From the NCBI GenBank assembly GCA_905233455.1, contig CAJOES010000004.1, positions 1 to 36,929 on the forward strand: a stretch of DNA of 36,929 nt, given 5' to 3'. This stretch comes from an uncultured Synergistales bacterium. Its GTDB lineage: Bacteria > Synergistota > Synergistia > Synergistales > Aminobacteriaceae. This document shows positions 28,109 through 36,929 of this stretch, one piece after another; position 1 is the stretch's first letter; every line of letters begins with the position of its first letter. A program made the position numbers and the translations under genes. Under the pieces are notes generated by a model that worked only from the letters and a program-made list of their open reading frames with translations, did no database searches and had not been told where the DNA came from.

Positions 28109-28538
28109 TTACTGTAAGCATATCTCCTTTCTTCACCTGCCCGCCTCTGATGACACGCGCAAATATACCTTCTTTCGGCATTATGCAGACACCTGCACGC
28201 TGCTTTATCTCACAGTCATTATGACACTCCTTGCCGATCTGCGTAACTTCAAGCACAGCACTTCCGGCAGTAATTTTTGTTCCGAGCGGCAAATCATGCA
28301 GACATATTCCTTCAGTCAAAATATTCTCCGCGAAATCCCCCGGCATGAACTCAGCATTAACCTGTTCCTGAAGTTTTCTGACGCTCTCAACAGCCAGCAA
28401 ACTTACCTGACGATGCCATTTACCCGCATGAACATCACCTTTAAGGCCGAAATTCTCTATCAGCTCCGCAGAGTCAACCGGCTTCTTTCGCGTCCCTTTG
28501 AGTGCAGACACATTCACCGACAGAACTACACCGCGCAA
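28101..28538 (-). CDS. MOSC domain protein
   Basis: VLSVNVSALKGTRKKPV, GLKGDVHAGKWHRQVSLLA, GDFAENILTEG, HNDCEIKQRAGVCIMPKEGIFARVI. Confidence 0.88.
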   Translation of the reverse strand: MRGVVLSVNVSALKGTRKKPVDSAELIENFGLKGDVHAGKWHRQVSLLAVESVRKLQEQVNAEFMPGDFAENILTEGICLHDLPLGTKITAGSAVLEVTQIGKECHNDCEIKQRAGVCIMPKEGIFARVIRGGQVKKGDMLTVNE

Positions 28539-29020
28539 TCCCTTTCACCTTCCCTGCGCAATATCTCGACTCCGTGCTCTAATGCCTCAATCACAGCAGA
28601 AAGGTTTTCGGTTGATGCCTTCATGCTGCCGGGCAAATTGACGATAAGGCTTCTCCCCCTGATGCCGGCCTCCTCACGCGAGAGACATGCACGGGGCGTT
28701 ATGGTCATGCTGTATGCCCTCATTGCCTCCGGTATTCCGCCAGTCCTGCGCTCAATCACGGACAGCGTTGCTTCGGGCGTAACGTCTCTGGGTGAGAATC
28801 CAGTCCCGCCCGTCGTGAGTATCAGCGCAATATCACTTTCCGCACATTTCAGCAGTTCAGCACGTATGATTTCGTATTCGTCCGGAATGATTGAAGTATA
28901 GGCTGTCTTCCACCCGTAACGCTCAAGCATTCCGCACAATGCCGGGCCGCTGGTATCCTCCCGTTCTCCCCTGAATCCCTTATCGCTGACAGTAATTACT
29001 GCCGCACTAAACCCGCTCAT
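28526..29020 (-). CDS. mog: Molybdopterin adenylyltransferase-like (MogA/MoaB family)
   Basis: AAVITVSDKGFRGEREDTSGP, LILTTGGTGFSPRDVTPEAT, LIVNLPGSMKAS. Confidence 0.9.
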   Translation of the reverse strand: MSGFSAAVITVSDKGFRGEREDTSGPALCGMLERYGWKTAYTSIIPDEYEIIRAELLKCAESDIALILTTGGTGFSPRDVTPEATLSVIERRTGGIPEAMRAYSMTITPRACLSREEAGIRGRSLIVNLPGSMKASTENLSAVIEALEHGVEILRREGERDCAV

Positions 29021-29483
29021 AGTCCCCGTGTGCCCCTCCTGTCTTGCGCACCAGCCTCAAGCCGGTAATCTCTATGTCCCTCTGCACGGCCTTGCACATG
29101 TCATACACCGTCAATGCCGCAACAGCCGCCGCAGTAAGTGCTTCCATCTCCGCTCCCGTCCTTCCTGTGCACCTGGCTTCAGCGAGGACATGAACACTGC
29201 AGGTTTCAGGCTCAAGAGTCAGCTCCAAGTCAACGCCGTCAAGATTCAGAGTGTGGCACATGGGAATGATCTCCGGCGTGCGCTTTGCACCCATGATCCC
29301 GGCAACCTGCGCAACCGCCAGAACGTCCCCCTTCTTCATGCCTCCCGACTGTATCAGCGCAAATGTCTCACTGTTCACCATCACATGAGCTTCCGCGCAG
29401 GCTGTACGTTCCGTGATGTCCTTGTTGCTGACATAAACCATTCTGGCTTTTCCGTCGCCGTTGAAATGCGTAAAATCTTTCAT
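29007..29483 (-). CDS. moaC: Cyclic pyranopterin monophosphate synthase
   Basis: FTHFNGDGKARMVYVSNKDITERTACAEA, IMGAKRTPEIIPMCHTLNLDGVDLEL, GRTGAEMEALTAAAVAALTVYDMCKAVQRDI. Confidence 0.95.
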   Translation of the reverse strand: MKDFTHFNGDGKARMVYVSNKDITERTACAEAHVMVNSETFALIQSGGMKKGDVLAVAQVAGIMGAKRTPEIIPMCHTLNLDGVDLELTLEPETCSVHVLAEARCTGRTGAEMEALTAAAVAALTVYDMCKAVQRDIEITGLRLVRKTGGAHGDYERV

Positions 29484-29487
29484 TCCT

Positions 29488-30444
29488 TCAGCCCCCGATC
29501 ATATTCATAGTTCTGCGCCCCAAAAAGAATCCCGGCCTCACCGGAGGTTTCATCATGACTGCACGGGCAAAAGCATTTTTCATCCCTTCCTCCGACATGC
29601 CTTTTATGTCTATCTCTTCAGATGAATGAAGGCAGGGTTTTATCTTTCCGTCATATGTGAGTCTGATTCTTCTGCAGTTGGGGCAAAATATCCTGCTCAC
29701 AGTCCGTATCAGTCCGATATTACCCAAAGCTCCGGGCAAATGATACAGTTCTGCCGTACCTTCTCCGGGTAATGCTGCAGTATGCACACGCCCGCCCCCG
29801 GCATTTGAACTCACTGCACCGGGTAATCTCTTCAGCACCTCATCACACGACACAAAATCATTCTGTCCGCAGAATCCTGACGGCATAAGCTCAATGAACC
29901 TCACGTCAACAGGAAATTCATACGAAAGCCCTGCAAGCCGTTCAATCTCATCATCATTGAAACCGCCGATAAGCACAGCATTAACCTTCACCTTCTCGAA
30001 ACCTGCACTGACTGCCGCCTCAATCCCGGCCAAGACATGAGCAATACTGCCGCCCCGTGTGAGGTATTCATATCTTTGCGGGTCTAAAGTGTCAAGGCTG
30101 ATATTAACATTCTGCACTCCCGAACGCCTTAACGCCTCCGCCATGCCTGCAAGAAATGTTCCGTTGGTTGTGATGCACAGTTCGCGGACTCCGGGAATTC
30201 CCGCAATACCCTCACATACAGACAGAATATCCGCACGCATCAAAGGCTCTCCCCCGGTAATGCGCACCTTCATGATTCCCACAGATACAGCCGAACGGAC
30301 TGCACATAGTATTTCGCTCTCGGTCATGATGTCATTGCAGGGCAAAAAGTTTTCGGGCACACAGTAACGGCATCGCAGGTTACAGGATTCAGTTACCGAC
30401 AAACGGAGATAATCTATGTTCCTGCCGTAAGAGTCCAGCATCAA
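29488..30444 (-). CDS. moaA: GTP 3',8-cyclase
   Basis: DYLRLSVTESCNLRCRYCVPENF radical SAM CxxxCxxC, RITGGEPLMR, VNISLDTLDPQRYEYLTRGG, FCPNCRRIRLTYDGKIKPCL, C-terminal GG. Confidence 0.95.
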   Translation of the reverse strand: MMLDSYGRNIDYLRLSVTESCNLRCRYCVPENFLPCNDIMTESEILCAVRSAVSVGIMKVRITGGEPLMRADILSVCEGIAGIPGVRELCITTNGTFLAGMAEALRRSGVQNVNISLDTLDPQRYEYLTRGGSIAHVLAGIEAAVSAGFEKVKVNAVLIGGFNDDEIERLAGLSYEFPVDVRFIELMPSGFCGQNDFVSCDEVLKRLPGAVSSNAGGGRVHTAALPGEGTAELYHLPGALGNIGLIRTVSRIFCPNCRRIRLTYDGKIKPCLHSSEEIDIKGMSEEGMKNAFARAVMMKPPVRPGFFLGRRTMNMIGG

Positions 30445-31457
30445 TACTTCCCGAATGTGCAGTTAGGGAAATGGCACGGCCTGCACTGCTGGCACAATCC
30501 CCCGTCGCCCAGCCGCAAAAGGTCTTCACGCGTCAGCTTCTTGCCGGTGTATATCTGCGGGAGCAAGGCATCAAACACCGTAACGGGCATAGTGATAGCC
30601 GCTCCGGGAACGCCTATAACGGGAATACTGCCTGAATACGCCATAAGAGTCATGTTGCCGGGCTGTGAGGGAACACCATAACTCACGACATCACAGCCTA
30701 ATTCACGTATTGCTGTCGGTGTCAGGTCATCAGGATCTACGGACATTCCGCCGGAAAATATCAGGAAGTCCGCACCGTCATTGAGCATTTTCCGCGCCGA
30801 AGCAACAATCATTGAGAGGTCATCATCACACACTGCTACACCGGTGATTTCTCCGGGATATTCAGCAAGTTTCTTCCTGCATACAGGTTCAAACATGTCC
30901 TTTATGCGCCCTGAATATATCTCTGCACCGGTTATGATTATTCCTGCCTTCAGCGGCCTGTAGGGAAGGAGGGTGATAATGTTTTTGCCATTCGCGAGTC
31001 TTTCTGCCTCTGTGATGTTCTGCTCCTGAGTAACTAACGGTACAATTCTCATCGACGCAACACGCATTCCGGGCTTGACGGGGTAATGATCCGGAAGCGT
31101 TGATATGGTTATGTCGGGTATGTGATTTATATGCAGCAACAACGGAACATTCACGCGCAACATTCCGGAAATGTCCGCAAAGATCTGCATCTTCCCTTCA
31201 GACGGCCCGTCAGTGTGAGTCCCTTCCGTACGCATAAATGCCGCAAGCCTTTTCGCCGCGTCTTCTTCGTGAATCTCTCCTGCGTTTTCTTCCCATATGT
31301 ATACGTGCTGTTTGCCTATGTCCAGCATGTGCGAAATATCATCATGCGTTATGACATGCCCCCGCCTGAATGCCGCCCCCTTGAAGCCGTCCCGCATTTC
31401 CGTAATGTCATGGCACAGCGTCAAGCCTTCAGCGTCTTCTACACGTACTTTCTTCAC
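30441..31457 (-). CDS. Molybdopterin-binding (MoeA/MogA-fold) protein with Cys-rich C-terminus
   Basis: VRVEDAEGLTLCHDITEM, ADFLIFSGGMSVDPDDLTPTAIRELG, IPVIGVPGAAI, C-terminal GGLCQQCRPCHFPNCTFGKY. Confidence 0.82.
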   Translation of the reverse strand: MKKVRVEDAEGLTLCHDITEMRDGFKGAAFRRGHVITHDDISHMLDIGKQHVYIWEENAGEIHEEDAAKRLAAFMRTEGTHTDGPSEGKMQIFADISGMLRVNVPLLLHINHIPDITISTLPDHYPVKPGMRVASMRIVPLVTQEQNITEAERLANGKNIITLLPYRPLKAGIIITGAEIYSGRIKDMFEPVCRKKLAEYPGEITGVAVCDDDLSMIVASARKMLNDGADFLIFSGGMSVDPDDLTPTAIRELGCDVVSYGVPSQPGNMTLMAYSGSIPVIGVPGAAITMPVTVFDALLPQIYTGKKLTREDLLRLGDGGLCQQCRPCHFPNCTFGKY

Positions 31458-31472
31458 GTTATCTCCTCCTCA

Positions 31473-32522
31473 TCATGAAAGCTGCAAGATTTTATGTGCC
31501 GGTAATTGTACTCTAAGCATACCAGACCCTGAATGTATTTTCCGCCACTCGTCCTTTGCCATCTCCCAGCCTATCAGCATATTTCCTTCAGGAGCATCAA
31601 GAGGAGTAAGCATCACCACGAACGAAAAAGCATTTTCGACAACTTCAGCTATATTACAGGCAAAAATATTTTCCCCGTCAGAATCACCGGCAAATTCAAT
31701 GTCGTGCATACGTATTCCCGCGAACCTCGCATAATCCTTCATGTGAAGGGATAATCTTATTCCCCAGTCTGCCGCATATATCTCGCCGTCCGAAATCCTT
31801 TCAGCACGTGATATGTTCTTGCACCCCGTGAGCACTGCCGCAGTTCGTGTCTTTGGGTCAGCAAAAATTTCATGCTTAGTCCCGGCAGCCTCAATCCTGC
31901 CTTCAGACATTACCGCGATCCTGTCCGCAAACCTGAACACTTCATCGCGGTCATGACTCACAACAATAACTGTCCCGGCAAAATCACGTATGACCTTCCT
32001 GACTTCCTGCTCCGTCCTGAATCGCAAGTGCGTATCCAGTGCCGAAAACGGTTCGTCCAGCATTATGACTTCAGGCCGTGATACAAGCATACGTGCCAAT
32101 GCAACACGCTGCTGCTGCCCTCCCGACAACTGATGGGGATAATGTCCGCGCAAGTCCATGAGTCCGAATGCCTCTAACATGCTTTCTGCCTCTTTGCGTC
32201 TTTCTGATTCCGGAAGGCGTGAAGTTCCGGCGTAAATGTTCTGCTCGGCTGTCATCTGCGGGAACAGTGCGTAATTCTGGAACATCAGCCCGCATCTGCG
32301 TTTCTGCGGCGGAAGGCTTATGCGTCGGGACGAGTCGAACAACACCCGGCCGTTCAGCACGATTCTTCCGGTGTCGGGGGTGATTATCCCTGCAACAGCC
32401 TTCAGTGTCATGCTTTTTCCGCACCCGGAAGCACCAAGAAGCGCAAGTGTCTCGTTTCCTGCCTCAAAATTTACGTTGAGCCTGAATGTGCCGAATAGGG
32501 CATCAACGCTTACTGACAGCAT
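31473..32522 (-). CDS. modC: Molybdate ABC transporter ATP-binding protein
   Basis: LLGASGCGKSMTLKAVAG, QLSGGQQQRVALARMLVSRPEVIMLDEPFSALD; preferred start ATG 32522. Confidence 0.88.
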   Translation of the reverse strand: MLSVSVDALFGTFRLNVNFEAGNETLALLGASGCGKSMTLKAVAGIITPDTGRIVLNGRVLFDSSRRISLPPQKRRCGLMFQNYALFPQMTAEQNIYAGTSRLPESERRKEAESMLEAFGLMDLRGHYPHQLSGGQQQRVALARMLVSRPEVIMLDEPFSALDTHLRFRTEQEVRKVIRDFAGTVIVVSHDRDEVFRFADRIAVMSEGRIEAAGTKHEIFADPKTRTAAVLTGCKNISRAERISDGEIYAADWGIRLSLHMKDYARFAGIRMHDIEFAGDSDGENIFACNIAEVVENAFSFVVMLTPLDAPEGNMLIGWEMAKDEWRKIHSGSGMLRVQLPAHKILQLS

Positions 32523-33177
32523 TTTTGTTTTTCGTCTCAAGCATATTCAGCGCAAGCAGTACGGCAAAAGATATACTCATATTCACCATAACCCATTTGA
32601 ACGCAAGAACATCATCATTAGTCCTCCATAGCTGATATACGGTTGTAGAGATTGTTGCTGTCCTTCCGGGCGTGTATCCTGAAATCATGCTTGTAGCTCC
32701 GTACTCGCCTAATGCCCGTGCAAACGCAAGAACTGTCCCCGCCATGATACCGGGGCGGCAGAAGGGCATACGTATACGCCAGAATATATACGTGTCGCTT
32801 AGTCCCAATGTCTTTGCGCAATGTGCCAGCGTCTCATCGAACGACTCAAATGCCCCCCTTGCTGTCCGGTACATTAACGGGAATATCACTACGGAAGTTG
32901 CGAATATTGCAGACCACCACGTCATGGTGAGGCGGATTCCGAACGATGCGAGAAACCACCTGCCTATAATGCGTTTCGGGCCAAGTATGCGCAGCAACAG
33001 ATACCCTGCAACTGTCGGCGGAAGGACTAACGGCAGGGTCAGGACGACATCAAGCACGGCTTTCACGGGTCTGGGTGCTTTGGCGGTGCAGTATGCGGAG
33101 GATATTCCGGCGAAAAATACTATTGCTGTGCTTATGCCCGCGATTCTAACGGAGTTCCAGAGCGGATAGAGATCCAT
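32503..33177 (-). CDS. modB: Molybdate ABC transporter permease
   Basis: LTLPLVLPPTVAGYLLL, ALGEYGATSMISGYTPGRTATISTTVY; adjacent to modA/modC. Confidence 0.9.
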   Translation of the reverse strand: MDLYPLWNSVRIAGISTAIVFFAGISSAYCTAKAPRPVKAVLDVVLTLPLVLPPTVAGYLLLRILGPKRIIGRWFLASFGIRLTMTWWSAIFATSVVIFPLMYRTARGAFESFDETLAHCAKTLGLSDTYIFWRIRMPFCRPGIMAGTVLAFARALGEYGATSMISGYTPGRTATISTTVYQLWRTNDDVLAFKWVMVNMSISFAVLLALNMLETKNKNAVSKR

Positions 33178-33179
33178 AG

Positions 33180-33971
33180 CTATTCGTGCAGTGGCGTGAA
33201 CCCTGCGGACCTGAAGACTTCACCGGCCTCACTGCCAGCAAGATACTTCATGAAGTCCCGTGCTGAAGTTTCGTAGTGCGTATCCTTCAGGACAGCCGCA
33301 GGATATATCACCTGTCCGCACATTTCCTGTGTTGCAGTGCCTGTAACCTGAAGTTTTGCGGAATATGCGTCGGTTGCGTAGATTATCCCGCAGTCTGCGG
33401 CAGACTCCGATACCTGCACCGTAACTTCCTTGACATTTGAGCAGTAAGTCAGGACTCCGGACTTGGCCAGCTCTCCCTCATCGAGTCCGTAGAAAGCAAA
33501 TATCTTCTGCGTGTACTGCCCCACCGGGACATCAGAATTGCCCATTGCGAGAAGGATATTACCGGCCTTGAGTCTTTCGGCGAGGTCATCAAATGACGCG
33601 ATATTTTTCGGGTTGCCGTCGGGAACGGCTAAAACTGTTTTGTTCTCCAGCAAATTTATTCTCGTCTCCGGGATTATTGCTCCTGATTCCTGAAGCTGAT
33701 TCATCTGTTTCTGTGCGGCAGATATGAACACATCGCACGGTGCGCCCTCCTCGATCTGCGTCTTGAGAGTCCCGGAAGAATCAAAATTGCAGATTATTGC
33801 AGTGTCAGGGTGCTGTGATTCGTACAGAGTCTTTATCCGGGTCAGTGTCTCGGTCATTGATGCGGCGGCAAAAACTATCAGCTCATTACTTGCAGAAGAC
33901 GTTACTGCACCGCATGAAATTACTGCGCATACAGCGAGAACACATAAAGCAGTTCTGCAAAGATTACGCAT
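33180..33971 (-). CDS. modA: Molybdate ABC transporter substrate-binding protein
   Basis: Signal peptide MRNLCRTALCVLAVCAVISCG, ELIVFAAASMTETLTRIKTLYE, FDSSGTLKTQIEEGAPCDVFISA; start 33971 with GAAGGGCGG upstream. Confidence 0.92.
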   Translation of the reverse strand: MRNLCRTALCVLAVCAVISCGAVTSSASNELIVFAAASMTETLTRIKTLYESQHPDTAIICNFDSSGTLKTQIEEGAPCDVFISAAQKQMNQLQESGAIIPETRINLLENKTVLAVPDGNPKNIASFDDLAERLKAGNILLAMGNSDVPVGQYTQKIFAFYGLDEGELAKSGVLTYCSNVKEVTVQVSESAADCGIIYATDAYSAKLQVTGTATQEMCGQVIYPAAVLKDTHYETSARDFMKYLAGSEAGEVFRSAGFTPLHE

Positions 33972-33979
33972 GAAAGAAT

Positions 33980-35527
33980 CTAACCGCCCTTCCTGCAGGA
34001 CATTAACGCGAACACTGCAGCAAGAGCCATGCCGCATAAACTCAGGCTGCACCCGCCGGATGAAGAATTGCCTACGTCGTCCCTGTTGCCTGTTCCTGTT
34101 TGCCCCGTTTGGAGTGTCAGAATGTCCATTGCTTCTTTAATGTTGAGCAGGCCTGAAGATGAAACTTTGCCTTTGCCGTTAAGTGCTTGATACGGTTCTA
34201 ATGCTTCAATTAACATTGCGTCAAATTCATCATCTTCATCAAGCCCGCTTGTCTGGTTTGAATACGGGTAAACAGTCGGGTTAATCTTTTTGTCCGCTCC
34301 GGAGATTATTGCATTTCGTATATCTGATACCGACACCTGCGGAAATTTTGCCTTGAGCAGTGCAACAGCCCCGGTAACATGCGGTGCGGCCATTGATGTC
34401 CCGTCAAGAGCAGTATACATATCTCCTTCATAGTCTTCTGCAAGAGGTGTATATGTGCTTAATATCCCTGCTCCGGGCGCGGCAATATCCACACTGCTTC
34501 CCCAACTGGTGAATCCCGGTGCGTCGTTGTCTGAGTCCGTAGCTCCTACAACAATCATATTATTGATGCCGGTAAAACTTGCAGGATAGTAGTAATCCCC
34601 CCTGCTGAACATAGGTTCAGACATGCCCTGCAAGCGCATCAGCCTTTCAGGATATGTGAAAGGTGCAGGGACTCCGACTTCAAGCCCTTCATTGCCTGCT
34701 GCTACAACAAGAAGTGCTTTGTTGAGATCGTCAAAAACCTTGTATGCCATATAATATGGATCATCTTTTTCTTGTTCCGGAGTCGTGCTGTGATACCCGC
34801 CAAAAGACATATTTACTGCAGCTATATTCGTGCCGTTTTGAATGAGCTGTACAATATAATTCAGTGCGCTTACTACTCTGTTATCATCAACATCTCCCTG
34901 TGTATCAGCTACATTGATGGGAATGATTTTGACTTTCCAGTTTATGCCCGCAATTCCCTCACCGTTATTGCCTATTGCCCCGATAGTCCCTGCAACATGC
35001 GTTCCGTGCCCTACTGTATCCTGAGACCATGCGAACATACCGAGATCCTCCGCGATATTTGCTCTGAGGTCAGGGTGAGGATATACGCCGGAATCTATCA
35101 CTGCAACATAGACTGAATCACTGCCGGTGCTCTCAGTCCATGCTTCCGGAGCTTTGATGCGCTTCATTCCCCACAGATTACCGTAATATTTATCATTGGG
35201 CGTTACTTTGCCTGCAGTGAAAGGCATACGGTGAATCCTGTTGGGAGATGCCGCAATAACACCGGGCATCTGCTTTAGCTCCGCAATAAGTTCTTCTGTC
35301 GTCTTAGTGCTGGACTTCACGCGCATGAAAACATTTCCGCCAGCCTGTGATAACGCCTCGTATGTATCTGACACTGAAGCCCCGATAACCTCAACTGAAG
35401 CCCTTATGCCCTCCGAAGGCCTGAAGACTGCAAGAGCTTCACCTTCAGCGTAATCCTCAGCATAAGCCGCGCATGAACAAGCAACACACAGTAAAAACGC
35501 CGCAAAAATTTTTGTTCTCATAATCAT
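33980..35527 (-). CDS. Secreted subtilisin-like (S8) protease with inhibitor-type prodomain and Synergist-CTERM-like anchor
   Basis: Signal peptide; VAVIDSGVYPHPDL (Asp), GHGTHVAGTIG (His), GTSMAAPHVTGAVALLK (Ser); C-terminus GNSSSGGCSLSLCGMALAAVFALMSCRKGG. Confidence 0.92.
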   Translation of the reverse strand: MIMRTKIFAAFLLCVACSCAAYAEDYAEGEALAVFRPSEGIRASVEVIGASVSDTYEALSQAGGNVFMRVKSSTKTTEELIAELKQMPGVIAASPNRIHRMPFTAGKVTPNDKYYGNLWGMKRIKAPEAWTESTGSDSVYVAVIDSGVYPHPDLRANIAEDLGMFAWSQDTVGHGTHVAGTIGAIGNNGEGIAGINWKVKIIPINVADTQGDVDDNRVVSALNYIVQLIQNGTNIAAVNMSFGGYHSTTPEQEKDDPYYMAYKVFDDLNKALLVVAAGNEGLEVGVPAPFTYPERLMRLQGMSEPMFSRGDYYYPASFTGINNMIVVGATDSDNDAPGFTSWGSSVDIAAPGAGILSTYTPLAEDYEGDMYTALDGTSMAAPHVTGAVALLKAKFPQVSVSDIRNAIISGADKKINPTVYPYSNQTSGLDEDDEFDAMLIEALEPYQALNGKGKVSSSGLLNIKEAMDILTLQTGQTGTGNRDDVGNSSSGGCSLSLCGMALAAVFALMSCRKGG

Positions 35528-36234
35528 TTCACCTCAATAGGAAAATCAAAATATGTTTTGGGATAAGGCTCATTCTTCAATGTGAAGTGCCACCATTCCG
35601 TAGTTATAGGCTTGAACCCGTGCTTAATCATAACATTGCGCAGAAGCATTCTATTAGCGTACTGTTCTTCAGTGATTCCCTTATAGCCCGAATGAGATTT
35701 TTCGCCGAAGTAATCGAACGTTCCGCCCATGTCTGCATCTTTCTCCGTCTTCATGTCGAAAAGCGTCAAATCTACCGTGCTTCCTCTGCTGTGCCCGGAC
35801 TTGCGTGCTATATATCCCCGTTTGAACAGTTCAGACTTGGCCACGTCAGGATAAAAATATTTCTTCATTTTCGTATCATTGGTATCTTTCGCCCACTTCA
35901 CGAAATGGTTTACTGCCCTTTGAGGCCGGTATGCGTCATATATCTTCAGCCTGTAACCTTTCTGCACGAGTTCATCGCTTGCTGCCCGTAATGCTTTTGC
36001 GGCCTGTTTCGTGATCATCGCAACAGGAGCTTCATACCCGTCTATCCTGTCGCCCACAAAGTTATATGTAGAATAATAGCGTATCTCCAGTATTGCATCA
36101 GGCACTGCTTCAGACAGCAAAACGAAACCTGAAGAATCATTTACCCTTACGGCCTGTGCATCCCCTGCCATGAAGACAAATGCAAGCACGGCCAAATAAA
36201 ACAGATATTGTCTTTTTCTGTACAATAACAACAC
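35524..36234 (-). CDS. VanX/DdpX-family D-Ala-D-Ala dipeptidase, secreted
   Basis: Signal peptide; KIYDAYRPQRAVNHF, KSGHSRGSTVDLTLFD, GFKPITTEWWHFTLKNEPYP; ATGA overlap with the protease ORF; alternative starts possible. Confidence 0.9.
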   Translation of the reverse strand: MLLLYRKRQYLFYLAVLAFVFMAGDAQAVRVNDSSGFVLLSEAVPDAILEIRYYSTYNFVGDRIDGYEAPVAMITKQAAKALRAASDELVQKGYRLKIYDAYRPQRAVNHFVKWAKDTNDTKMKKYFYPDVAKSELFKRGYIARKSGHSRGSTVDLTLFDMKTEKDADMGGTFDYFGEKSHSGYKGITEEQYANRMLLRNVMIKHGFKPITTEWWHFTLKNEPYPKTYFDFPIEVK

Positions 36235-36458
36235 CTCTTTAACTAATTTTTATTGTGCGTAATTTTAACAAAATGCGTAAAAAGTCTGCTACTTTCATGA
36301 ATGACTTAGATATGACACTGACCAATTTTGAAAGTTTTATTTGATATTCGTATTGAAGGAATAGCATATCAGGTGTGAATGTTTTTGCATGAAAATGACA
36401 TTGCCCGCAAAAAGTTATAATGCTATTCTAATGCCATCAAAAATTTCACGAGGACAAA

Positions 36459-36929
36459 ATGAAGAAGAATAATGCAGTAATAGCTGGACATATCTGCGTA
36501 GACTTCACTCCGCCGATTGAGTGTAATGCTTGCATGAGGATAGATGATATTCTTGCGCCCGGGAAGCTGATACACACCGGCCCGGCAGAACTGCACCCCG
36601 GCGGTGTCGTAGCTAACACTGGGCTTGCGATGAAGATTCTCGGTGCAGATGTCTCGCTTATAGGGAAGGTCGGTGATGACAGCTTCGGCAAAATGATTCT
36701 CAGAATCCTTCAGGATTACGGTAAGGACGACGGAATTATAGTAGACGCTTCAAGCAGTACATCATATACTGTTGTTATTGCTGTCCCCGGCATAGATAGA
36801 ATCTTCCTGAACAATCATGGAGCGAATGATACTTTTTCGGCAGATGATATTGACTACGAAAAGTGCCGCAATTCACTTCTCTTTCATTTTGGTTACCCAA
36901 CGCTAATGAAAAAAATGTACGAATCTGAC
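36459..36929 (+). CDS. PfkB-family carbohydrate/nucleoside kinase, partial (runs off right edge)
   Basis: MKKNNAVIAGHICVDFTP...LHPGGVVANTGLAMKILGADVSLIGKVGDDSFGKMIL; GAGGA RBS. Confidence 0.88.
   Translation, partial: MKKNNAVIAGHICVDFTPPIECNACMRIDDILAPGKLIHTGPAELHPGGVVANTGLAMKILGADVSLIGKVGDDSFGKMILRILQDYGKDDGIIVDASSSTSYTVVIAVPGIDRIFLNNHGANDTFSADDIDYEKCRNSLLFHFGYPTLMKKMYESD

Noticed and set aside
1-36929. CRISPR arrays, rRNA, prophage or IS transposase genes
   Set aside because: No regular spaced direct repeats, rRNA-like sequence, or transposase/integrase/phage proteins were seen.

Overview
Window from a bacterium, most likely a gut-type Synergistetes (one secreted protease carries a Synergist-CTERM-like GGC tail; no database search was possible). 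Left part (1-6.2 kb): tmcAL, a DUF5693 protein, csaB, a divergent RelA/SpoT-like protein and plsY. The rest is dominated by a nearly continuous selenium/molybdenum/purine-catabolism island: selA-selB-selD, a DUF3343 protein, yedE, a tusA/yedF-like gene, tRNA-Sec (selC), a selenocysteine lyase/desulfurase-like gene, hydantoinase, ygfK, ssnA, ygeX, ygeY, ygeW, selenium-dependent xanthine dehydrogenase, yqeB, a yqeC-mocA fusion, xdhC, MOSC, mogA, moaC, moaA, a MoeA-like protein, modC, modB, modA. A subtilase, a VanX-type dipeptidase and a truncated PfkB kinase follow. Most notable observations: (i) selD is itself a selenoprotein gene whose in-frame UGA truncates it in the ORF track; (ii) the gene at 4497-5573 resembles a (p)ppGpp synthetase in which every recognisable catalytic motif is lost; (iii) selA and the DUF3343 gene diverge from one self-complementary ATTATAAT box with both ATGs 6-7 nt away, suggesting a symmetric leaderless promoter; (iv) selC lies antisense inside the Se operon with its promoter overlapping the start of the downstream gene; (v) a palindromic element sits in frame in csaB and a large repeat-containing hairpin precedes xdh.
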